Shown: piece by piece, positions 1 through 5,723 of the stretch
How the letters are laid out: each line of letters begins with the position of its first letter
Position numbering within the stretch: the stretch's first letter is position 1
From: Nitrospirae bacterium CG1_02_44_142
GTDB taxonomy: Bacteria; Nitrospirota; Thermodesulfovibrionia; Thermodesulfovibrionales; UBA1546
DNA length: 15,554 nt
NCBI GenBank assembly: GCA_001871685.1
Contig: MNVK01000132.1
Location: 1 to 15,554, forward strand
Direction: 5' to 3'
Notes under the pieces: generated by a model
Databases searched by the model: none
What the model was told of the DNA's origin: nothing
What the model saw: the letters and a program-made list of their open reading frames with translations, nothing else
Made by a program: the position numbers and the translations under genes

Positions 1-450
1 CTCTACATTGTTAAGAAGCCACTTTTCAAAGTATTTTTCAAAATCGCTCTTTGCAGCGTGTTCATTTGTAAGAGTTACAACATTCTCCTCTGGATAGCCC
101 ATTACCTTTGTGAGATATTCGGTCATTGTCTTTGCATCGGCTACCGCATAATCAGCCTTCGGAAGTTTCTGGCGGTAATGTTCAATGCCGATTACTATTG
201 CGTATGAGTTTTTGTTTGGCTTTGCTTTTATAGCAGGCAGTTCATCAACATCGGACTTGATAGTGGATTTTTCAGGAGCTATCGAGGCCGGCAGTTCAGC
301 CTTAGATTTTGCTTTAAAGGCTGCTGCCATCGCCGCGCCCGCAAGCAGGAGAAAGATTACACTGATTATCAAAACAACACCCCTCTTAAATTCTCCCCTT
401 GCCAAGGGGAGACACAGAGGGGTAATCTTTTTTAAGCCTTTCGTTTTCAT
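1..450 (-). CDS. Caspase-like (peptidase C14) protein, N-terminal part, exported
   Basis: This gene starts at 450 on the minus strand and leaves the window at base 1, so only about 150 residues are visible. The ATG follows AGGAGG by 7 bases. Residues 1-45 are a long basic n-region followed by a hydrophobic stretch (VVLIISVIFLLLAG) and AMAAA, so the protein is exported or membrane-anchored. From about residue 80, NSYAIVIGIEHYRQ is the first beta strand of the caspase-hemoglobinase fold, and ADYAVADAKTMTEYL, GYPEENVVTLTNEHA and FEKYFEKWL follow in the usual order of bacterial C14 domains. The catalytic His and Cys would lie beyond base 1, so activity cannot be judged. Residues 10-23 are encoded by a palindromic element inserted between the basic start and the hydrophobic core of the signal. 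The family assignment is firm; the substrate is unknown. Confidence 0.85.
   Translation of the reverse strand, partial: MKTKGLKKITPLCLPLARGEFKRGVVLIISVIFLLLAGAAMAAAFKAKSKAELPASIAPEKSTIKSDVDELPAIKAKPNKNSYAIVIGIEHYRQKLPKADYAVADAKTMTEYLTKVMGYPEENVVTLTNEHAAKSDFEKYFEKWLLNNVE
380..423. repeat. Family-1 palindromic element, copy a (inside caspase-like gene)
   Basis: The inner stem TCTCCCCTT (392-400) pairs with AAGGGGAGA (404-412), and the outer arms CCCCT (380-384) and AGGGG (418-422) also pair. The element is read in frame in the caspase-like gene as residues about 10-23, a peptide containing TPLCLPLARG. It has the same architecture and the same element reading frame as copies at 5301, 9516 and 13405. 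Confidence 0.8.
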
Positions 451-525
451 AACCCCGCCTCCTGAAAAAATGGTTACTTTAAAAAATCTATACAATTACT
501 TCCACCCTTAGTAGATTCCTTTTGC

Positions 526-756
526 CTAAAGTTTCTCTAACAACCCGAAATATTCTTCCCTGCTCATATTCACAGTGCGCATATTGCCTTTAATTATCTC
601 AACATCAATCTCATCATATTCAGGGATAACCACTGCGCGCTTTGCGCCAGGACACGTCAAGACGTGATGAGACCCTTCTTTGCGTTTATATTTACATCCG
701 TACATCTCAAAGATTTTTAGCTGCGTCTTCCAGTTGGTAGGAAATATTCTCGGCAT
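526..756 (-). CDS. hicA: HicA-family type II toxin (mRNA interferase)
   Basis: A 76-residue basic protein with the HicA/YcfA dsRNA-binding-like fold. The segment KRKEGSHHVLTCPG carries the conserved GSHH (residues 28-31), which in this family holds the catalytic histidine. It is followed by AVVIP and by the ending RTVNMSREEYFGLLEKL, where the usual family helix lies. HicA proteins cleave mRNA and are neutralised by HicB. The ATG overlaps the HicB stop in a TAATG arrangement, so the two are translationally coupled, with the antitoxin first. At 76 residues it is slightly longer than the typical 60-70, and all key residues are present, so it looks intact. Confidence 0.88.
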   Translation of the reverse strand: MPRIFPTNWKTQLKIFEMYGCKYKRKEGSHHVLTCPGAKRAVVIPEYDEIDVEIIKGNMRTVNMSREEYFGLLEKL

Positions 757-1025
757 TATGTAACTTGCAGGACTTGTTTTTCAAAACCGATAATCTCATT
801 TACAGGTTCAACGGCATCACCCTTAACCATGAATCCGCATTCCGAGAGATAATCTTCAAGCGTTCCCATCTCTTTCATCTCAGCAAACTGTATATTAATA
901 ACTTCAATAAGATTCTTCTTTGCCTCATCAACAGTTTTGCCCTGTGCAACAAAATCCAGTTCAGGCAACCTGGCTATATACCATTTTCCCTTTTGCCACA
1001 ACTCAATTATTGCTTTTAATTGCAT
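756..1025 (-). CDS. hicB: HicB-family antitoxin
   Basis: An 89-residue HicB-type partial RNase H fold. The segment IIELWQKGKWYIARLPELDFVAQGKT is the typical N-terminal hairpin (W/Y-x-A-x-x-P-E-L-x-x-x-x-x-G-x-T), followed by the helix VDEAKKNLIEVI. No C-terminal helix-turn-helix or ribbon-helix-helix is recognisable, so this looks like a short HicB without its own DNA-binding domain. I chose ATG 1025, which has GGAGGT four bases upstream; an in-frame ATG at 1037 would place that sequence inside the gene. The 5' end overlaps the upstream DUF5678-like gene and the 3' end overlaps hicA, making a tight three-gene unit. Confidence 0.85.
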   Translation of the reverse strand: MQLKAIIELWQKGKWYIARLPELDFVAQGKTVDEAKKNLIEVINIQFAEMKEMGTLEDYLSECGFMVKGDAVEPVNEIIGFEKQVLQVT

Positions 1026-1221
1026 TATTACCTCCATATATATGGACTAATTCTTTTTCGGGGATATATAGAAGAACAGGGTTTTTATATCCCTTTGATT
1101 TTGCATCTTTTATAGCTGCCTCTGGATCATCTCCAACGCCAACAATCGTATGATCATCAAAGCTCTTCATTGCAACATAGCGACTATTATATTCATCCGT
1201 TTTTACCAAAACCTTTTCCAT
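1003..1221 (-). CDS. DUF5678-like small protein, first gene of the hicBA unit
   Basis: A 72-residue protein. The start is ATG 1221, preceded by AGGAGG with a 7-base spacer; an in-frame upstream ATG at 1266 has no ribosome site. The order of motifs, EYNSRYVAMKSFDDHTIVGVG, then DDPEAAIKDAKSKGYKNPVL and LYIPEKE, matches the DUF5678 pattern (W/Y-V-A at the start, a V-V-G/A-x-G strand, an A-x-x-x-A-x-x-K-G helix, then P-V-L and a V/I-P end). Its function is unknown to me. The 3' end overlaps the hicB start by about 20 bases, so it is the leader gene of the TA operon. It could be an accessory antitoxin-like protein or an unrelated passenger. Confidence 0.7.
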   Translation of the reverse strand: MEKVLVKTDEYNSRYVAMKSFDDHTIVGVGDDPEAAIKDAKSKGYKNPVLLYIPEKELVHIYGGNNAIKSNN

Positions 1222-1249
1222 CCCTAAACCTCCTTCGCTAACTTGAGCT

Positions 1250-1282
1250 ATTTTATCACAAAACATCCTGTCTCAATGAGAC
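1250..1282 (-). promoter_or_regulatory. Candidate promoter with overlapping palindromic operator for the DUF5678-hicBA unit
   Basis: On the minus strand, TTGAGA (1276-1271) is followed after 15 bases by TGA-TAAAAT (1258-1250), an extended -10. A perfect 6-bp inverted repeat GTCTCA-a-TGAGAC (1270-1282) covers the -35, where a repressor would sit. An alternative pair is TTGACT about 30 bases further upstream with TAGTCT after 17 bases. Transcript starts are not visible, so this is a prediction. Confidence 0.4.
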
Positions 1283-1348
1283 TATCCCTCAATTCCTTTT
1301 AAGTCAAGGTAATTTTCACATTACCAAAGCAAAGACTATTCAAGCTGA

Positions 1349-1972
1349 TTAAGGATTATATTCATCCACATTCTTTAATTTCCTCGCTATCAATAAAAAA
1401 ATACGGCAGCCAAGAAGCAGCGCAAGTACCCCTGCATATACCAACGGCAGTCTTATATCAATTTTCACAAGCCATAGATAGTGGATAACTCCTCCTATTG
1501 CCGCCAGATATGTCAGCCTGTGAATCGCCTGCCATCTTTTCGCCCCTATCCTCTTGACTATTTTATTCGACGAGGTCAGGGCAAGGGTGAGAAGGATAAT
1601 AAAGGTTCCGAAGCCAACAAATATTCTTTTGTGCTTTACCGCATCTTTAATAATGGATTCCAAAGCGAAGAGCTGGTCAAAGCCTGCGTATGTAAGGAAA
1701 TGAAGGGATGCGTAAAGGAAAGCAAACAATCCTGTCATCCTGCGAAACCGTGATAACCAGGACCACCCGGTTATATTCCTGAGCGGGGTTAGTGACAGGG
1801 TAATCAGCAGGAAATTCAAAGTCCAATCACCTGTCCTGTGCATTGTCTTTTCTACCGGATTAGCTCCAAGCCCATCAGTCAATGCCTTCCATATCAGATA
1901 GAATAAAGGCAAAAGCGAGGATATAAAAACAGCGGGTTTTATTATTTTTTTAAGAAAGGCATCGGACGTCAT
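1349..1972 (-). CDS. msrQ: MsrQ (YedZ) heme b membrane subunit of the MsrPQ methionine-sulfoxide reductase
   Basis: A 207-residue inner-membrane protein with about six transmembrane segments and the ferric-reductase-like fold of MsrQ. Family landmarks are GANPVEKTMHRTGDW (residues 36-50), RRMTGLFAFLYASLHF with H91, and KRWQAIHRLTYLAAIGG with H151 followed by H164; these histidines are candidate heme ligands. MsrQ passes quinone or flavin-derived electrons to the periplasmic molybdoenzyme MsrP, which repairs oxidised methionines in envelope proteins. The gene starts about 10 bases after the end of the msrP remnant. Because msrP has lost its catalytic domain, this subunit appears to be an orphan unless another MsrP exists elsewhere or it serves another acceptor. 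The reading frame itself is intact. Confidence 0.9.
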   Translation of the reverse strand: MTSDAFLKKIIKPAVFISSLLPLFYLIWKALTDGLGANPVEKTMHRTGDWTLNFLLITLSLTPLRNITGWSWLSRFRRMTGLFAFLYASLHFLTYAGFDQLFALESIIKDAVKHKRIFVGFGTFIILLTLALTSSNKIVKRIGAKRWQAIHRLTYLAAIGGVIHYLWLVKIDIRLPLVYAGVLALLLGCRIFLLIARKLKNVDEYNP

Positions 1973-1981
1973 AAATAAGGT

Positions 1982-2351
1982 TTAAAAAAATTTCTTCAGG
2001 TCCATGTCCTTATACAAATCTGCCACATGGTCAGCGTAACCGTGTCCACGGCCTTGTTTTAAAGCTGCGGCTCAGCTCTGCTACATCCTCTTTTCCTGTA
2101 GAAAATTCATAGAAGTTATTGTAATTAGCCGCATTTTTATATGGTGTTTGTTTCTCATTTGCGGCAAAACGCTCCTGTTTTTCAAATTGAAGTTTCTGCC
2201 CTGCATAAGCTTCAGGGGAGAAAATATCCTGCACTGTTAATCCTCCGAGTAAAAGCGCGGCTTTGGCAATAAATTCCCTGCGCTTCAGATAAACTTCCTT
2301 TGCCGTAATCTCGGAAGGTTTTAAGTTCAATGATATTTTTTTTGTATGCAC
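1982..2351 (-). pseudogene. msrP: msrP remnant with internal deletion (molybdopterin domain lost)
   Basis: The first part (GTG 2351 to about 2043) encodes a typical MsrP N-terminus: a twin-arginine signal KRREFIAKAALLLGG, an AYA cleavage region, then NAANYNNFYEF and SFKTRPWT. In E. coli MsrP the equivalent residues lie near the start of the mature enzyme and are followed by some 200 residues of molybdopterin domain. Here the frame ends at TGA 2031-2033. One base out of frame, bases 2041-1982 encode GYADHVADLYKDMDLKKFF and a TAA, closely resembling the E. coli MsrP tail (GYAEQVASLYRGLDLRENF). The gene has therefore lost its middle at about 2041-2045 and cannot make an active enzyme. It sits in its normal place between nadA and msrQ. 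Confidence 0.88.
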
Positions 2352-2363
2352 CTTAACCCATGC

Positions 2364-3350
2364 CTATTTTATTGCCAGCATTCTGTCCAATGCCCTTTTT
2401 GCGGGGACTCTGATATGCTCCGGAACTTTGATTATATAGTTATTCTCCTTTAATGCCCTTAGAACGCTCTTAAGCGTTGTCTTTTTCATGTTCGGGCAGA
2501 TCATGTCTTTTCTTAAGGGGTAAAAGGCCTTGCCGGGATTTTCCTTTCTAAGCCTGTGCATAAGACCTATTTCAGTGCCGACAATAAATTCCTTTTCAGA
2601 GGAAGCCTTTGCAAACCTGAGCATTCCAGACGTGCTCGTAACATGGTCAGCCATATCAAGCGCCTCAATCCTGCATTCAGGATGCGCCATCAAAACAGCA
2701 TGGGGATGCTCTGCCCTCGCCTTCTTAACATCTTCCTGCGTTACCCTCTCATGAACATGACAGAAACCATCCCAGGCAATCACCTGCTTTTTTGTATTCC
2801 TCGCAGCCCACATGGAGAGGTTTTTGTCAGGGATACATATCACTTTATCTGATGGAAGCGCTTCTATAACCTTCACGACATTTGCGGATGTGCAGCATAT
2901 ATCGCTTTCTGCCTTTACGTCTGCGGTTGTATTCACATAGGCAACAACAGGAACTCCGGGATGCTGCGCCTTTATGTCGCGGAGGGTGAATTCAGGAGGA
3001 TAAACATAAGGCGGAGGATTATCAAAGCCTGGAAAGCTTCTTCTCACAGACCTCGCAGAATCAACCTTTATCATGTCTGCCATCGGACAACCCGCTCCAA
3101 TCTCCGTAAGCAGGACTGTTTTTTCAGGAGAAAGAATTGAGGCGCTCTCAGCCATGAAATTAACGCCCGCAAAAACTATAACATCGCATTTGATTGTCGA
3201 AGCAGTCCTTGAAAGCTCAAGAGAATCACCCACAAAATCAGCAATGTCCTGTACCTCATCCCTCTGATAGTTGTGGGACAGGATTATTGCGCGCCTCTGT
3301 TCTTTCAGCTTCAGAATTTCTTCTTGAAGAGCGAGCTTTTCTACAGACAT
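2364..3350 (-). CDS. nadA: Quinolinate synthase NadA
   Basis: A 328-residue [4Fe-4S] enzyme that condenses iminoaspartate with dihydroxyacetone phosphate to quinolinate in de novo NAD synthesis. The three cluster cysteines are in their usual settings: C88 in EIGAGCPMADMI, C152/C153 in AESDICCTSANVV and C285 in KDMICPNMKKTTL. ILSHNYQRDEVQDIADFVGDS at the N-terminus, AHPEC and GTEIGLMHRL are also typical. Between the first and second cysteine blocks there appear to be some 15-20 extra residues (around 105-120, SFPGFDNPPPYVYPPE) compared with the compact 300-residue form. The ATG is directly adjacent to the stop of the lytic transglycosylase, so translation is coupled. No nadB or nadC is visible nearby. 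Confidence 0.96.
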   Translation of the reverse strand: MSVEKLALQEEILKLKEQRRAIILSHNYQRDEVQDIADFVGDSLELSRTASTIKCDVIVFAGVNFMAESASILSPEKTVLLTEIGAGCPMADMIKVDSARSVRRSFPGFDNPPPYVYPPEFTLRDIKAQHPGVPVVAYVNTTADVKAESDICCTSANVVKVIEALPSDKVICIPDKNLSMWAARNTKKQVIAWDGFCHVHERVTQEDVKKARAEHPHAVLMAHPECRIEALDMADHVTSTSGMLRFAKASSEKEFIVGTEIGLMHRLRKENPGKAFYPLRKDMICPNMKKTTLKSVLRALKENNYIIKVPEHIRVPAKRALDRMLAIK

Positions 3351-4085
3351 CTAAAACCTGACTGAATTGGTTTTATTATTGTAAAGAGGAAAATTTGTGA
3401 AGAGGACTGTTCCATCGTCCATTATTATCTTATATATAGGCTCTGATTTTTTCATTTTATTCGAGCCCGGGAAAGAGATGCCGGTTTTTCCCTTATACAG
3501 GGCAAGCACTTTTCTGACGTACTGCCTTGTCTCTGCGATTGGAGGAACAGAGCCGTGCTTTTCAACAGTCTTTGGCCCTGCATTATAGGCTGCAAGCGCA
3601 AGGGTTAAGTTGCCGTTAAATCTTTCAATCAGGTATCTGAGGTATCTTGTTCCTCCGTCTATGTTTTCTTCCGGGTCAAACGGATGTTTCACCTGAAGGT
3701 CATTTGCGGTTCCCGGCATCAGCTGCATAAGTCCCATTGCGCCTTTTTTTGAAACAGCATTAGGATTACCGTTTGATTCTGCCTTTATGACAGCGGTAAC
3801 AAGAGAAGGGTCTATTTCGTGCTCTTTTGCTTTTTGATTAATTATGGGATGGTAGCTGTCGTTATGTGTTGTAATTGATGTATATTGCGCAGCATTGACA
3901 GGTTTACTGTTTGATGAAACCGCCTTATTGTTCTTCTCTTTTGTTTTTATAACTTTAGCGGCCTTTTTACCGCGCGGGACGTCGGTGTAAAGAACAACTC
4001 CGTCTTCTCCGACATATTTGTATATGCCGGCTTCTGCAACACCGCAGATTAAGAATAAAATCACCAATGTCTTCAGAATTATCAT
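3351..4085 (-). CDS. Exported SLT-type lytic transglycosylase with DUF4124-like modules
   Basis: A 244-residue periplasmic murein lytic transglycosylase (SLT fold), which cleaves the MurNAc-GlcNAc bond to 1,6-anhydro products. A signal peptide (ILKTLVILFLICGVAEA) is followed by a DUF4124-like segment GIYKYVGEDGVVLYTDVP (about residues 20-37). A linker leads to the SLT domain: VIKAESNGNPNAVSKKGAMG contains the catalytic Glu (about E103), then GLMQLMPGTA and LALAAYNAGP. After the SLT domain, PIYKIIMDDGTVLFTNFP repeats the DUF4124 pattern, so the catalytic domain is bracketed by two such strands. I chose ATG 4085; TTG 4094 in the same frame is possible, and neither has a strong ribosome site. 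It abuts nadA with no gap. Confidence 0.9.
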   Translation of the reverse strand: MIILKTLVILFLICGVAEAGIYKYVGEDGVVLYTDVPRGKKAAKVIKTKEKNNKAVSSNSKPVNAAQYTSITTHNDSYHPIINQKAKEHEIDPSLVTAVIKAESNGNPNAVSKKGAMGLMQLMPGTANDLQVKHPFDPEENIDGGTRYLRYLIERFNGNLTLALAAYNAGPKTVEKHGSVPPIAETRQYVRKVLALYKGKTGISFPGSNKMKKSEPIYKIIMDDGTVLFTNFPLYNNKTNSVRF

Positions 4086-4133
4086 CCTGAACAAATATTA
4101 CCACTTCACTTTGTGTCTGTCAACTTAAAATGA

Positions 4134-5618
4134 CTACTCCTGGTCTCTCTTATCTTTTGCTCTCCTGAACAACCCGCTTTTTCTCCATAACCAGAAGAGG
4201 CTCTTTATACTTCTCACGGCAGCGATAAAATCGTTCAGATTCCTTAATTCAAAAAGTTTCTTGAGAATGAACATGGGTCTGGAATAAAATCTCCTGAACG
4301 CTGTCTGCCTGAGCCTTAGAATCTCCTCCCTTGTCATTGTATAAGGGATAAATGCAGCTCCCTGATACGTGAAATCTGAAAGCTCATCCGACATCGTCCC
4401 GTATTTTTCAAGGTTGTCGTAAAGATAGGTGCCGGGGAACGGCGTTATCGCATGAAAATTAGCTATATCAGGATTAAGCTCTATTGCAAATTCAATTGTT
4501 TGAAGCCCCTCCTCAAAAGTCTCACCTGGAATGCCGAACATAAAAGGAGTGCTGACCTTAATTCCTGCTTCTTTAGCCCATTTTACGGCATTGCGTGTCT
4601 GCTCCAGCGTTATTCCTTTTCTGATTGTATTAAGATTCTTCTGGACACCGCTTTCTGCGCCGAAGAGTATTGCCCAGCAGCCTGCTTCCTTAAATGCCTT
4701 AAGCAGAGGCTTATCCACCTGATTAACACATGCGGATGCAAACCATGTGAAATCAAGCCCGCTGCGTTTTATCTCTTCAGCCAGCTTCATAGCCCTGTCG
4801 TAGTCAGCGGCAAGCGTGTCGTCTATAAACTTTATTTCCCTGAATCCCTGCTTTATACAGTATTCAATCTCTTTCAGGACATTTTCAACGCTTCTGTATC
4901 TGACGCCTATTTTGCGCTCTTTGTCTATCTGGAAACAGTAAATGCACCTTCTGTTGCACCCTCGTGATGTTGTCAGAACAGCAACAGGCTTTCTTCTGTA
5001 TGTGGCAGGCGGAGGTATATACAGGTTTACATCTCCTAAGAGTTCCCTTGCAGGAAACGGGAGAGAATCAAGGTCTTCAATCAACGGACGAGGAGGGTTT
5101 TTTATAATCCTTTCACCTTCCCTGTAAACAACACCCAGGACTCCTTCAAGACTCCTGCCTGACTGAAGCCTTTCAATTATTTCAAGAGTTGTGAACTCGC
5201 CCTCTCCCGTGACTATTGCATCAACAGCATTTCCTGCATCTTCAAGGCAGTATTCCTGTCTGGCAATTGGATAAGGGCCTCCGGCGACAATGCAGGGGCG
5301 GGGCAACCCCTCCTTTAAGGGGAGGAGGGGCGGGGTCATGCGCCTAATATCCGAAGCTGTCTTTTTAGCCTTTTCCCAGCCAAAAGTGGTTGAATAAATC
5401 CCTATGAACTCAGGCACAAACTTCCTTACCTCAGCAAGTATTTCTTCATGCGTCATGAATGCCCCGTTAAAAAACTTTACTTCATGACCCGCTTTCTGGA
5501 GAACAGCTCCGACGTAAAGCGTCCCCAATGGCTGCCAGTAGTTAATCTGAGAGCTTGCCGTTTTAGAAGAAAAAATATCTTCAGGAACCCAGGCCGGAAT
5601 TATCAATGCGCATCTCAT
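4134..5618 (-). CDS. B12-binding-domain radical SAM protein
   Basis: A 494-residue protein of the cobalamin-type radical SAM superfamily. The N-terminal half (PLGTLYVGAVLQKAGHEV, IGIYSTTFGW, CIVAGGPYPIA, DAIVTGEGE) is the Rossmann-like B12-binding fold, but no DxHxxG lower-ligand motif is evident, as in many members that bind B12 base-off/His-off or not at all. The SAM cluster motif is CNRRCIYC (C221, C225, C228) after LTTSRG. EIKFIDDTLAADY, WAILFGAESG and TPFMFGIPGETFEE are the later barrel motifs. The reaction cannot be named; relatives act on lipids, hopanoids, tetrapyrroles and cell-wall precursors. The gene lacks an obvious ribosome site and begins just after a T-rich run and a repeat. 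Residues about 94-106 (MTPPLLPLKEG) come from a palindromic element. Confidence 0.88.
   Translation of the reverse strand: MRCALIIPAWVPEDIFSSKTASSQINYWQPLGTLYVGAVLQKAGHEVKFFNGAFMTHEEILAEVRKFVPEFIGIYSTTFGWEKAKKTASDIRRMTPPLLPLKEGLPRPCIVAGGPYPIARQEYCLEDAGNAVDAIVTGEGEFTTLEIIERLQSGRSLEGVLGVVYREGERIIKNPPRPLIEDLDSLPFPARELLGDVNLYIPPPATYRRKPVAVLTTSRGCNRRCIYCFQIDKERKIGVRYRSVENVLKEIEYCIKQGFREIKFIDDTLAADYDRAMKLAEEIKRSGLDFTWFASACVNQVDKPLLKAFKEAGCWAILFGAESGVQKNLNTIRKGITLEQTRNAVKWAKEAGIKVSTPFMFGIPGETFEEGLQTIEFAIELNPDIANFHAITPFPGTYLYDNLEKYGTMSDELSDFTYQGAAFIPYTMTREEILRLRQTAFRRFYSRPMFILKKLFELRNLNDFIAAVRSIKSLFWLWRKSGLFRRAKDKRDQE
5301..5336. repeat. Family-1 palindromic element, copy b (inside radical SAM gene)
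   Basis: Bases around ACCCCTCCTTTAAGGGGAGG form a C-rich arm, a TTTAA loop and a G-rich arm. The element is read in frame as TPPLLPLKEGL in the radical SAM protein, between the helix KKTASDI and the strand CIVAGG, a surface loop. It is one codon shorter in the loop than copies a and c. Confidence 0.75.
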
Positions 5619-5638
5619 AGCAAATGCAAAAAAACAAC

Positions 5639-5723
5639 GGTGAATCGGTTAATAGGTAAATCGGAAAATAATTTATCATTCTTCAGATTTCTCTGCACCA
5701 ATTCACCCATTTACCTATTCACC
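5639..5723. repeat. Family-2 element: inverted arms made of 8-bp repeats, copy 1
   Basis: The left arm reads GGTGAATC, GGTTAATA, GGTAAATC in tandem. The right arm, read on the minus strand, is GGTGAATA, GGTAAATG, GGTGAATT. AATAGGTAAAT (5651-5661) and ATTTACCTATT (5709-5719) are perfect 11-bp inverted repeats with a 47-base loop. The stop codon of the FAD oxidoreductase (5711-5713) lies inside the right arm, and a run of seven A (5628-5634) follows on the left. On the minus strand this could also act as a weak terminator. A related copy is at 15353-15418. Confidence 0.75.

Noticed and set aside
185..511. A 108-codon plus-strand frame
   Set aside because: It lies opposite the caspase-like gene, which has clear family motifs and a good ribosome site, and it also reads through the palindromic element.
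460..525. Possible terminator after hicA
   Set aside because: AATCTA and TAGATT can pair before a T-run on the minus strand, but the stem is short, AT-only and the loop is about 20 bases.
1308..1325. Inverted repeat GGTAAT-tttcac-ATTACC upstream of the DUF5678-like gene
   Set aside because: It could be an operator, but it is about 90 bases from the start codon and a better-placed palindrome overlaps the candidate -35, so I did not list it as a site.
2031..2351. A genuine short 106-residue Tat-exported protein
   Set aside because: The sequence is too close to the MsrP N-terminus, and the authentic MsrP tail follows directly in another frame, so a deletion is the simpler explanation.
4452..4967. 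A 171-codon plus-strand frame
   Set aside because: It is antisense to the radical SAM domain; the minus strand carries the recognisable motifs.
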